From positions 2,790,001 through 2,854,000 of the forward strand of contig OZ244040.1 in assembly GCA_965215035.1 (NCBI GenBank): DNA of 64,000 nucleotides. The letters run 5' to 3'. Below are positions 23,328 to 32,281 of the stretch, piece by piece. The number at the start of each line of letters is the position of its first letter. The first letter of the stretch is position 1. A program made the position numbers and the translations under genes. This stretch comes from Azophilus sp965215035 (GTDB lineage: Bacteria; Pseudomonadota; Gammaproteobacteria; Pseudomonadales; Azotimanducaceae). Under the pieces are notes generated by a model that was given only the letters and a program-made list of their open reading frames with translations, ran no database searches and was not told the origin of the DNA.

Positions 23328-25709
23328 GCGTGGGGGCCGCTCCGCCGGTCCGCCCAGGGCAAGGCGCCACGGTCTGTCGCGGCGGTGATCGCCCTGTGTG
23401 CGGCCAGTGCCTGCACGACGAACACCGACCTCCCGAGTGCCGGCCCCGCCGACCCCGGCGCATTCGAATCCGCGGCGTTGATGGCGCTCGTGACCAATCT
23501 GCGCCCGCGGGCCCACTGGATCGATGGCGAAGACCGGTTCTGGATGCAACTGGAAACCGGTGACGGTTCCCGCTTCGTGGTGGTCGACGCCGCCACTGGC
23601 AAGCAGGTGCCCGCCTTCGACCACGCCCGCCTGGCCGCATCGTTGGCCGAAGCCGGCCTTGCGAACGCCGCTGCCGACAACCTACCGATCACCTCGCTTG
23701 GCTTGGGCGGTGCGGGCATCGTTGTCACGACGGCGAGCGGCGCATTCAACTGCTCCCGGGATGCCGCGCACTGCGCTAGGGACGAGACGCCCCCGCCCTC
23801 GCCCGGGGAGCTCGACTCGCCGGACGGAAAGCGCACCGCCTTTGTGCGCGACGCCAACCTGTGGGTTCGGGAACGGAGTTCGGGAAGGGAAACCCAGTTG
23901 ACCACCGATGGCGAGGACGGGTTCGCCTACGGACATCTCGGCTTCGAATTGTCCCGGGTGCAACGCCGCCGGTTGCATGCCCCCAAGCCGATCACATCCG
24001 TGAACTGGTCTCCCGACGGTCGCCACATTGCCGCGATGCGCGTTGATCTGCGTGCGGTGCCGATGCGCTCCTATGTCAAGGAGCACCTACCCCCGGACCT
24101 ACCCTTTACCGCCATCCACTTCGACCGGGTGTTGGTGGCCGCGCAGCAGACGGTGCCGGCAAGGGAGATTGCCGTGATCGATACGGAAACCGGTCGTATG
24201 ACCAGGGCCGACATCGCCCCGGACCGCTTGCAGGATTTCGCACCCATGCACTTCGCCGCGAACGTGCTCTGGTGGAACCTCGGTGGCCGCGAGTTGTTTT
24301 TCGTGACCGCGGACCCTGGGGGCCAAACCTACGGCATCGCCGCCATGAACCTCGACACCGGTGCCGTGCGCACCGTCGTCGAGGAAAACGAAACCCATTT
24401 TTATGCGTTCTCGGCCCGGGACTACCACGCGCCCAACTTCCACGTCACCACCGACGGCAGCGAGGCGCTTTGGTATTCGCAACGCTCGGGTGCCGGGCAG
24501 CTTTACCTGTACGATGCCGGCACCGGCGCACTGAAGAACACCGTCACCGATGGCGGTGTGGTCTTCGACATCATCCGCGTCGATGAGTCGGCCCGCGTGG
24601 TCTACTTTACCGCGGGCGGCCGCGAGAGCGGGCGCAATCCCTACTATCCCCATCTGTACCGCGTGTCATTCGACGGCGGCGATGCGGAACTGCTGACGCC
24701 CGAAAACGCCGCCCACGATTTCTATCGCTTTGCCCTGCCGGTGCCGGTGCTGGCCGATTCGTCGTCGAAGTTCTCACCGTCCGGAGAATACTTCGTCGAT
24801 GTTTTCTCGACCATAGAGCAACCACCGACCATGGTGATACGCAAGCGCGACGGTGGACTGGTCGCCGAGGTATTGCGCGCCGATGCATCGCGCCTAGAAG
24901 CGACCGGCTGGCAACCTCCAGAGCGTTTCGTCGTCAAGGCCGCGGATGGCGAGACCGATCTGTACGGTGCCCTGTTCAAGCCGCTCGATTTTGACCCCGG
25001 CCGCAAATACGCGGTGGTCGACCAGACCTATCCGGGCCCGCAGATCGATTCCGGCCCCCACACCTTTCTCGACAACTTCGCGGCCATCACCACTCGCAAC
25101 GCACAGGCGACCGCGCAGGCGGGGTTTATCGTCGCGACCCTGGACGGCCGCGGCACCACGCGGCGCGACCGGGCCTTCCGCTACGCCTTCTCCGGCACCG
25201 AGGATGCTTTCGGTGCCGCCGACCACAAGGCGGCCATCGAGAACCTGGCTAGGGAGCGGCCCTACATGGATACGAGCCGTGTCGGCATCACCGGGGCGTC
25301 GTTCGGCGGCTATGGCTCTCTGCGGGCGGCGTTGCTGTTCCCGGATTTCTTCGATGTGGTCGTCTCCCATGTCGGGCCCCACGAGTACCTACACTCGGTG
25401 ACCTCCGGTATTTCGGTGGAACGCTTCTTTGGCGTTCCGGGCGGCGACCGCGATCTGTACGAGCTCACCAGCAACATCGCCATCATCGACCGCCTTCAGG
25501 CCGACCTGATGCTGGTGTACGGGGAGATCGACGAAAACGTGCCCTTCCGGGCGGCTATGGCCATATTCGATGCGCTGATCAAGGCCGACAAGGACTTCAC
25601 CTCCTATGTCGTGCCCAATGCCGACCACGGTGGCGCCGCCGCGCATCCCTACATCGTCGAGCGCCAGCGCCAGTTCTTCGTGGAGCACCTTGGGCACCCC
25701 AAGCCCTGA
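23274..25709 (+). CDS. S9 (dipeptidyl peptidase IV-like) prolyl oligopeptidase, lipoprotein
   Basis: 811 residues from ATG 23274. A hydrophobic stretch with lipobox-like A-A-S-A-C at C47 suggests anchoring to a membrane, but the positive n-region of over 30 residues is unusually long, so the true start may be further in; the frame is also open back to ATG 23121. A DPPIV-type beta-propeller (SVNWSPDGRHIAAMRVD, RELFFVTADPGG, ALWYSQRSGAGQLYLYD) precedes the alpha/beta-hydrolase domain with the nucleophile in GASFGGYGS (S676), Asp in VYGEIDENVP and His in PNADHGGA. It likely removes dipeptides, often after Pro, from peptides outside the cytoplasm. It is not part of the copper genes. Confidence 0.88.
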   Translation: MGASWFGRKLVESSHTTPAWGPLRRSAQGKAPRSVAAVIALCAASACTTNTDLPSAGPADPGAFESAALMALVTNLRPRAHWIDGEDRFWMQLETGDGSRFVVVDAATGKQVPAFDHARLAASLAEAGLANAAADNLPITSLGLGGAGIVVTTASGAFNCSRDAAHCARDETPPPSPGELDSPDGKRTAFVRDANLWVRERSSGRETQLTTDGEDGFAYGHLGFELSRVQRRRLHAPKPITSVNWSPDGRHIAAMRVDLRAVPMRSYVKEHLPPDLPFTAIHFDRVLVAAQQTVPAREIAVIDTETGRMTRADIAPDRLQDFAPMHFAANVLWWNLGGRELFFVTADPGGQTYGIAAMNLDTGAVRTVVEENETHFYAFSARDYHAPNFHVTTDGSEALWYSQRSGAGQLYLYDAGTGALKNTVTDGGVVFDIIRVDESARVVYFTAGGRESGRNPYYPHLYRVSFDGGDAELLTPENAAHDFYRFALPVPVLADSSSKFSPSGEYFVDVFSTIEQPPTMVIRKRDGGLVAEVLRADASRLEATGWQPPERFVVKAADGETDLYGALFKPLDFDPGRKYAVVDQTYPGPQIDSGPHTFLDNFAAITTRNAQATAQAGFIVATLDGRGTTRRDRAFRYAFSGTEDAFGAADHKAAIENLARERPYMDTSRVGITGASFGGYGSLRAALLFPDFFDVVVSHVGPHEYLHSVTSGISVERFFGVPGGDRDLYELTSNIAIIDRLQADLMLVYGEIDENVPFRAAMAIFDALIKADKDFTSYVVPNADHGGAAAHPYIVERQRQFFVEHLGHPKP

Positions 25710-25814
25710 CCACGGCGGCAGGCACCGGGAAAGCGGCGCAATCGACGCAACCACAAGGCGCAGCCCCAGCCCGACGATGGAGACGATCTTGATTCAACCA
25801 CTGCGGAGATGCCG

Positions 25815-26783
25815 ATGAGAGCCACGCGAATCCACCAACTGACGGTCGTTGCCGGCTTGTTGGGTCTATGTTGCGCGACCTGGGCGCAACCGAGCCAGAT
25901 TGCGGTGGACGGCGCCCACTACGCCATGTCGCAGTTGCCGGCGATGCGCTTTCGGGCCGAGGGCTACGACTACGATCACGAAGTGCTGGTCGCCCTGCCG
26001 GCGACCTACGGGGCGCTGCCCGACAGGCGCTACCCGGTGCTCTGGGTGATGGACGGGGCGCTGCTATTCGACCTGACGGTGGGCATGGTGAGCCTGTATG
26101 TGGCTGGCAACCGCATCCCGGAGCTGATCGTCGTCGGTGTGGGGCATCCCCGCGAGGAAGGCCTGGCCGGCCTCGGCAAGCGAACGATCGATCTCTTTGC
26201 GCCCGATACGCCGCTTTGGGCGCCGGGCCCGGCGCGGGATTACATGCGCAAACAGATGGCCGAGCTGGGTGTGAACGAGGAAGTGAACCCGTTCGCCGAT
26301 GCCAAGGGAGACAAGTTCCTGGCTTTTCTGATCGACCAGCTTCGGCCGACGCTGGCGGAGAAGTACCGCATGGCGAACGACCACACCCTAGTCGGCCACT
26401 CTGCGGGCGGCGCCTTCACCGGCTACGCGATGTTCGAGCATCCGGGGGGCTTCGATCGATACATTGTTGGCAGCGGCACCAATTCGCTTACCCTCGGCAT
26501 GGAGGCGGCCTATGCGGCGGAGCACGATGATCTGCAAGCCCGGGTGTTCATTGGCGCCGGGGATCTGGAAGCCAACAATCTTTCCATGTCCGCGCAGCGC
26601 ATCGTCAGCCGCACGGTGCTGTTCGCAGAGAACCTACTGCTCCGCCAATACCCGTCGCTGACGCTGGAAACGCGGCTGTACCGCGACCGGGATCACTTCG
26701 ATGTGCTGCCGCTTATCGTTGGGGACGGCTTGAAGTCGGTGTTCGCCAACGAGACCGCGAAACTGCAGCCGATGCCCTACTAG
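25815..26783 (+). CDS. Secreted esterase (PF00756-type alpha/beta hydrolase)
   Basis: 322 residues. A signal peptide (LTVVAGLLGLCCATWAQ) precedes the alpha/beta hydrolase. YPVLWVMDGALLFDL is the D-G motif typical of the Fes/esterase D-like family; the nucleophile is in GHSAGGAF (about S196); the acid and His are probably in FIGAGDLE and DRDHFDVLP. I prefer ATG 25815 to 25809 because GGAG at 25805-25808 is then at six bases. It follows the peptidase gene by 105 bases and may be co-transcribed. The substrate is unknown; relatives hydrolyse siderophore or acyl esters. Confidence 0.8.
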   Translation: MRATRIHQLTVVAGLLGLCCATWAQPSQIAVDGAHYAMSQLPAMRFRAEGYDYDHEVLVALPATYGALPDRRYPVLWVMDGALLFDLTVGMVSLYVAGNRIPELIVVGVGHPREEGLAGLGKRTIDLFAPDTPLWAPGPARDYMRKQMAELGVNEEVNPFADAKGDKFLAFLIDQLRPTLAEKYRMANDHTLVGHSAGGAFTGYAMFEHPGGFDRYIVGSGTNSLTLGMEAAYAAEHDDLQARVFIGAGDLEANNLSMSAQRIVSRTVLFAENLLLRQYPSLTLETRLYRDRDHFDVLPLIVGDGLKSVFANETAKLQPMPY

Positions 26784-26819
26784 GGGGCGCGGAGGCGCGG
26801 AAGTCCGGGTCGACAACCG

Positions 26820-27314
26820 ATGGCTGGGCAGGAAGTGGACGTGAGTGGCCCGATAGAGGCGGCCGACGCCGGGTGGATGCGCCATGCGCTCGAGCTAGCG
26901 GAGCGGGCGGCGAGCCACGATGAAGTGCCGGTGGGGGCCGTACTGGTTCGAAACGCCGGGGACGGCGTGATCGTTGGGCGGGGCCGCAACCAGGTGATCG
27001 AACGCCGCGACCCGACCGCCCATGCCGAGATCAACGCCCTGCGGGACGCCGCGCTGCGCCTCGGCAACTACCGGTTGCCGGGTACCACGCTGTATGTAAC
27101 GGTGGAGCCCTGCATGATGTGCGCCGGAGCGCTGGTGCACGCCCGTATCGAGCGGCTGGTATTCGGTGCGCGGGAGCCCCGCACCGGCGTTGTGTTCAGC
27201 CAGGGTCGAGCGTTGCAAAACCCGGCCCACAATCACCGCGTTGCGGTCTGCGAGGGCGTATTGGCCAAGGAGTGCGCGGCATTGATGCAACGATTTTTTC
27301 GGGATCGGCGCTAA
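26820..27314 (+). CDS. tadA: tRNA-specific adenosine deaminase
   Basis: 164 residues. It converts A34 to inosine in tRNA-Arg(ACG). The zinc and catalytic residues are visible in T-A-H68-A-E70 and P-C98-M-M-C101, together with the N-terminal MRHALELAERAASHDEVPVG. ATG 26820 is used; ATG at M20 is also possible, but the extra N-terminus is not unusual. The stop overlaps the purL start by one base (TAATG), so the two are translationally coupled. Confidence 0.93.
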   Translation: MAGQEVDVSGPIEAADAGWMRHALELAERAASHDEVPVGAVLVRNAGDGVIVGRGRNQVIERRDPTAHAEINALRDAALRLGNYRLPGTTLYVTVEPCMMCAGALVHARIERLVFGAREPRTGVVFSQGRALQNPAHNHRVAVCEGVLAKECAALMQRFFRDRR

Positions 27315-30300
27315 TGGCGGAACTGCTGGTGCTTGCGGGCCCGCCCGCGCTGTCGAGGTTTCGCCTGGAAAAACGCCGCGCCGAATTGGGGGTCGCCGGC
27401 CTGTACGCGGAGTACGTTCATCTTTTGCGGCTTGAAGAACGGCTCGACCCGGCGGAACGGCTGCGGGCGGAAGCCCTGCTGCGCTATGGCCCCCAATTGG
27501 ATCTGCCCGAGCGCCAGGGCGAGTTGCGGCTGACGGTGGTGCCCCGCAAGGGCACCATCTCGCCCTGGTCGAGCAAGGCCACGGACATTTTTCATATCTG
27601 CGGCCTGCGCAAGGTTGTGCGGGTGGAGCGGGGCGTACGCTGGTTCGCCAGCGCCGACTTCGACCCGGCCGCCGCCGCTGCGCTCTTCGACCGGATGACC
27701 GAATCTGTGGTCGCCGAGGATGACTTGGAATCCGTATTCGCGACCCTGTCCCCCAGAGCGTTGGCGAGCGCGCCGGTGCTGGCGGGGGGCACCGACGCCC
27801 TACGGCTCGCAAACCGGAATCTGGGGCTGGCGCTGTCGGATGCGGAAATCGACTATCTGGCCGATGCGTTCCTGGCCATGGGACGCGATCCGACCGACGT
27901 GGAACTCATGATGTTCGCCCAGGCGAACTCGGAGCACTGCCGACACAAGATCTTCAACGCCGCTTGGACCCTGGACGGACAAGCCGAGCCGCACTCGCTC
28001 TTCGCCATGATTCGCAACAGCTTCCGGCAGATCAACGGTGCCGGCATTCTCAGCGCCTATGCCGACAACGCCGCGGTCATCGAGGGTTATCGGGCCGGCC
28101 GTTTCTTCGCCGACCCGGATAGCCACGAATACGGCCATGTCGAGGAACCCATTCCCGTGCTGATGAAGGTGGAAACCCACAACCATCCCACCGCCATCGC
28201 GCCCTATCCGGGGGCGGCGACCGGCAGCGGTGGCGAGATCCGCGACGAGGGCGCGGTGGGGCGCGGGTCCAAGCCCAAGGCCGGCCTCACCGGATTCACC
28301 ACCTCGCACCTGAACATTCCCGGGCTTGCCGAACCCTGGGAGCGCGGCACGGACAAGCCCGACCATATGGCCTCTGCCCTGGAGATCATGCTGGAAGGCC
28401 CCATCGGCGCGGCGGGGTTCAACAACGAGTACGGGCGGCCGGCGCTGGCCGGCTATTTCAGAACCTTCGAGGAGCCCGATGCCCCGGGCCGCCTGCGCGG
28501 CTACCACAAGCCGGTAATGATCGCCGGAGGCTTGGGCAGCGTCCGGCCCGGCCATGTCCGGCCGTTGCCGTTTCCGCCGGGCACTAGGCTGGTGGTGCTG
28601 GGCGGGCCGGCCATGCTCATTGGCCTTGGCGGCGGTGCGGCGTCGAGCATGGCCTCCGGCACCAGTTCCCGGGAGTTGGATTTCGCCTCGGTGCAGCGCG
28701 ACAACGCGGAGATGCAGCGCCGCTGCCAGGAGGTCATTGATGCCTGCTGTGCGCTCGGCCCGGAGAACCCCATTTTGCTCGTTCACGATGTCGGTGCCGG
28801 CGGGCTGTCCAATGCGCTGCCGGAGCTGGTCAAGGATGGGGGCGCTGGCGGCCGGTTCGAATTGCGCGACGTGCCGAGCGCCGACCCCGGCATGTCGCCC
28901 CTGGAAATCTGGTGCAACGAGGCCCAGGAGCGTTACGTGCTGGGCATCGCGGCCGGCGGCCATCGAGCGCTTCGCAGCGCTGTGCCGGCGGGAGCGGTGC
29001 CCCTATGCGGTGCTTGGCGAATCGACCGCGGAGCAGTTCCTTGCTGGTTACCGACCACGCCTTCGGCAATCGCCCCGTCGAGCTGCCGCTGTCGGTACTG
29101 TTCGGCAAGCCGCCCGGCATGCAACGCGCCATCGAGCGGCGCGTGCCGCCGACGACCGACCTGGACCTGCGCGGCATTGGCCTCGCCGAGGCGATTCACC
29201 GTGTGCTGGGGTTCCCCGCCGTGGCGAGCAAGCAGTTCCTCATCACCATAGGGGACCGCAGCATCACCGGGCTGGTCGGCCAGGAGCAGATGGTTGGCCC
29301 GTGGCAGGTGCCCGTCAGCGATGTTGCGGTGACCCTGGGCGGCTATCGGACGTTCCACGGAGAAGCCATGGCCATGGGGGAGCGGTCCCCCTTGGCGCTG
29401 ATCGACGCGGCCGCGTCGGCACGCATGGCGGTTGGCGAGGCGCTGACCAACCTGGTGGCGGCGGATATTGAAGCCCTGGAACGCACGGTGCTCTCCGCCA
29501 ACTGGATGGCGGCGGCCGGCGATGCGGCGGAGGAGCAGGCGCTATTCGATGCGGTGCGCGCGGTTGGTATGGAACTCTGTCCCGAACTGGGCATCGCCAT
29601 TCCGGTTGGCAAGGACAGCCTGTCCATGCGTACCAGGTGGCGAGATGGCGAGTGCGAGCGCGAGGTGGTGGCACCCATGACGCTGATCGTGTCGGCATTC
29701 GCTCCGGTTGCCGACATCCGGCGCACGCTCACCCCGCAACTGCGGGGCGCCGACCCGCAGACCGCAGGGTCGCGGCCAGACGCCGAGGACGGGGCCCCGG
29801 CCCGGTTGTTGCTCGTCGACCTCGGCGGTGGCCGCAACCGCCTGGGCGGTAGCGTGCTGGCGCAGTGTTTTGGGCGGCCGGGCGGTGACTGCCCCGATGT
29901 GGACAATGCCGGTGCCCTGGCCCGGGCGCTCACCACCACCCTGGAGTTGAACCGGGCCGGCGGCATCCTCGCCTATCATGATCGTTCCGACGGGGGGCTG
30001 CTGGCCGCGCTGGCGGAAATGGCCTTTGCCGGTCGCCTAGGCTGGGATCTAAGTATCGAGGAACCGGATCTCCTGGGCGCGCTCTTCAGTGAGGAACTGG
30101 GCATGGTGCTGCAGGTACGGGCCGCCGACGTTGCCGGAATCATGCGTCGCTACGGCGATATCCGGGTAGTGGAACTCGGAACCGTGCGCCGGGACCAGCG
30201 CTTGTGCATTCGCCATCGGGGCAACTTGGTGGTAGATGCCGAACGTGCCGGCTGGCAGCGCCGCTGGGCGGAACCGAGTTACCGGATGCAACGCCTGCGC

Positions 30301-31200
30301 GACAATTCCGTGGCGGCGGATCAGGAGTACGCGGCTATCGGCGACGACGGTCCGGGGCTGGCCGCATCCCTGACATTCAATCCGGGCGCGGCATCGGGGC
30401 CGATGTTTGCTATTGTTGGTGCCCGGCCGCGGGTTGCCGTCCTGCGCGAGCAGGGTGTCAACGGGCAATTGGAGATGGCCGCCGCCTTCGACCGTGCCGG
30501 ATTTACCAGCGTTGACGTGCACATGAGCGACCTGTTGAACGGTACGGCCAATCTACTCGACTTTCCGGTTTTCGCCGCCTGCGGCGGGTTCTCCTACGGT
30601 GATGTACTCGGCGGTGGCGGCGGCTGGGCAAAAAGTGTCCTGTTTCACGAAGCGGTGCGCGATGCCTTCGCATCGTTCTTCCAGGCGGACCGCCTGGCGC
30701 TTGGTATCTGCAACGGTTGCCAGATGATGGCCAATCTGAAGGCGCTCATTCCCGGTGCGGAGTGCTGGCCGCGCTTCGTCAGAAACGCATCGGATCAGTT
30801 CGAGGCACGCAACGTTCTGGTGCGCATCAACCCGGTGGCGGCGGTTTCGCCCTGGCTGCGGGATATGGCCGGCAGTGTCATTCCCGTGCCTGTCGCGCAC
30901 GGGGAGGGCCGGGCCGAATTTGACGACCCGGCGGATCTGCTGGAGTTGGCCAGCCAGGGTCAGCTTTGCGCCCAGTATGTAAACAGTCGCCACGAACTCG
31001 CCGACACCTATCCCGCGAACCCGAACGGTGCCGTGGAGGGCTTGGCGGGCATCACCGCCGCCCACGGCCGGGTGCTGGTGATGATGCCCCATCCAGAGCG
31101 CGTCTTCCGGGCCTGCCAGAATGTTTGGCCGGATCCGGCATGGGGAGAGGATGGCCCCTGGTTGCGCCTGTTTCAGAACGCCCGGTCGGCCGTCGGCTAG
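27314..31200 (+). pseudogene. purL: Phosphoribosylformylglycinamidine synthase, two 1-base frameshifts
   Basis: Single-chain PurL of about 1,290 residues, step four of purine synthesis (FGAR + Gln + ATP to FGAM). The N-terminal part, the two ATP-binding synthase halves (LMKVETHNHPTAIAPYPGAA; MSMRTRWRDGE..) and the C-terminal glutaminase (nucleophile in ALGICNGCQMM, His in MMPHPERVFRA) are all present. The frame changes at about 28955-28960 and again at about 29041. Deleting one G from ggcggcc and one T from ttccttgc restores the family sequence AIERFAALCRRERCPYAVLG and EQFLLVTDHAFGN. As written only 28 kb-side and 31 kb-side fragments would be made. Since the rest is well conserved, sequence error or very recent loss is likely. 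Confidence 0.9.
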
Positions 31201-31290
31201 CCATTGGCGGATGATGGTGCCGTCGACTCGAATGATTTCCATAGCCTAGTGATGTGGGCTAGCCGTTGACGGATGATGGCACTGGCGACT
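31195..31290 (+). repeat. 34-base direct repeat across the purL stop
   Basis: GGCTAGCC(A/G)TTG(G/A)CGGATGATGG.. occurs at 31195-31228 and 31257-31290, 62 bases apart with about six mismatches. The first copy includes the purL stop codon. A TATAAT at 31297-31302 lies just after the second copy and could serve the carbonic anhydrase gene, but no well-spaced -35 is present. Confidence 0.5.
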
Positions 31291-31462
31291 GATCGCTATA
31301 ATCGCCATTGGTATTCGCCTTCGGGCTCGCGATAGCGCCGCGTTGCCGGGCGCGGATGGGGCCTACCGCCGGCCTCGTTCGGCACGATGCCCGCAGCCTT
31401 GGTTCGAGTGCCGGGGACGGGGCGAATAACGCTGAAGAACTGCGGCTCACAGGAATAAGGGC

Positions 31463-31999
31463 ATGCTCTATCAATTAGACGACCGCCGCGTAGTGGCGGA
31501 GGGGGAATACTTCGTGGCGCCGAGCGCGGCTGTCATCGGTGGAGTGTGGCTCAAGAACAATGTCAGCGTCTGGTTCGGCGCCGTGGTGCGCGGTGACGGC
31601 GAGCCCATCGTCATCGGCGAGAACTCCAATGTTCAGGATTGCGCGGTGGTGCATACAGACCCGGGCTTTCCGTGCATTGTCGGCGACAACGTCACCATCG
31701 GCCACAAGGCGGTGGTGCATGGCTGCGAGATCGGCGACCACACCACCATCGGCATCAACGCGGTGGTGCTAAGCGGCGCCAAGGTCGGCAAGAACTGCCT
31801 GATCGGCGCGAATTCGCTGGTCGCCGAAGGCAAGCGGATACCGGATAATTCACTGGTGGTCGGCACCCCCGGCCGGATCATCGGCAAGGTCACGCCAGAG
31901 CGCCTGCAGGCCCTCGCGCGCAACTACGAGCACTACGTTCTAAACGGCAAGCGGTTCACCGCCGGCTTGACCGTGCAACAGTCCGCCGATCACCCATAG
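31463..31999 (+). CDS. Gamma-carbonic anhydrase family protein (YrdA-like)
   Basis: 178 residues, a left-handed beta helix of hexapeptide repeats (VIGENSNVQDCAVVHT, CIVGDNVTIGHKAVVHG, TIGINAVVLSGAKVGKNCLI). Three His that would bind zinc between subunits are at 64, 81 and 86. Members of this family range from true carbonic anhydrases to proteins without measured activity, and the sequence alone does not settle which this is. ATG 31463 follows an aagggc purine stretch. No operon partner. Confidence 0.88.
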   Translation: MLYQLDDRRVVAEGEYFVAPSAAVIGGVWLKNNVSVWFGAVVRGDGEPIVIGENSNVQDCAVVHTDPGFPCIVGDNVTIGHKAVVHGCEIGDHTTIGINAVVLSGAKVGKNCLIGANSLVAEGKRIPDNSLVVGTPGRIIGKVTPERLQALARNYEHYVLNGKRFTAGLTVQQSADHP

Positions 32000-32040
32000 T
32001 CCGGGCCTGTTTCGAGGATTTCCACCGGCAAGTTCCAGAG

Positions 32041-32197
32041 CGCTTCGGCCAACTTGACGAGGCGGCGTGGCGAACCTTGATTGGCGGGGCCCAACGCCGT
32101 GGCGGCAGCGAGGAAGCCGGAAGGAAACTCCTGTCGCAAGGGAACTGTAATCGGACGCGGGGCCCGCGAGAAGGCGCCGAGCCGGCGAAATGCCTGT
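32041..32197 (+). promoter_or_regulatory. Possible degenerate cobalamin-riboswitch-like leader
   Basis: In the right order upstream of the LAL gene are GAGGAAGCCGG..GAAACTCC (32110-32131), GCAAGGGAACTGTAATCGG (32136-32154), GCGAGAAGGCGCC (32166-32178) and GAGCCGGCGAAATGCCTG (32178-32195). These recall the cobalamin riboswitch core, its AACTGTAA segment, the GCCACTG segment and the B12 box, but the last two deviate from consensus. A minus-strand frame is also open here. Judged by eye only. Confidence 0.25.
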
Positions 32198-32238
32198 TAG
32201 CAACAAATAGAAGCGGACACTTTATTTACTCTCAACAA

Positions 32239-32263
32239 GGCGTCAAACGGTGGTGGCGACGCC
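32239..32263. promoter_or_regulatory. GGCGTC/GACGCC dyad before the first LAL gene
   Basis: GGCGTC-aaacggtggtggc-GACGCC lies 18 bases before ATG 32282. It could be an operator or an mRNA hairpin near the ribosome-binding site. Confidence 0.3.
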
Positions 32264-32281
32264 TATTCGTCTCCGGGTAGG

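Noticed and set aside
28554..29471. 305-residue ORF over the middle of purL
   Set aside because: Only the short part AAIERFAALCRRERC.. belongs to PurL; the rest is out of frame.
31266..31302. Promoter TTGACG..TATAAT before the carbonic anhydrase gene
   Set aside because: The boxes are 25 bases apart, too far for a sigma-70 promoter; TATAAT alone is noted.
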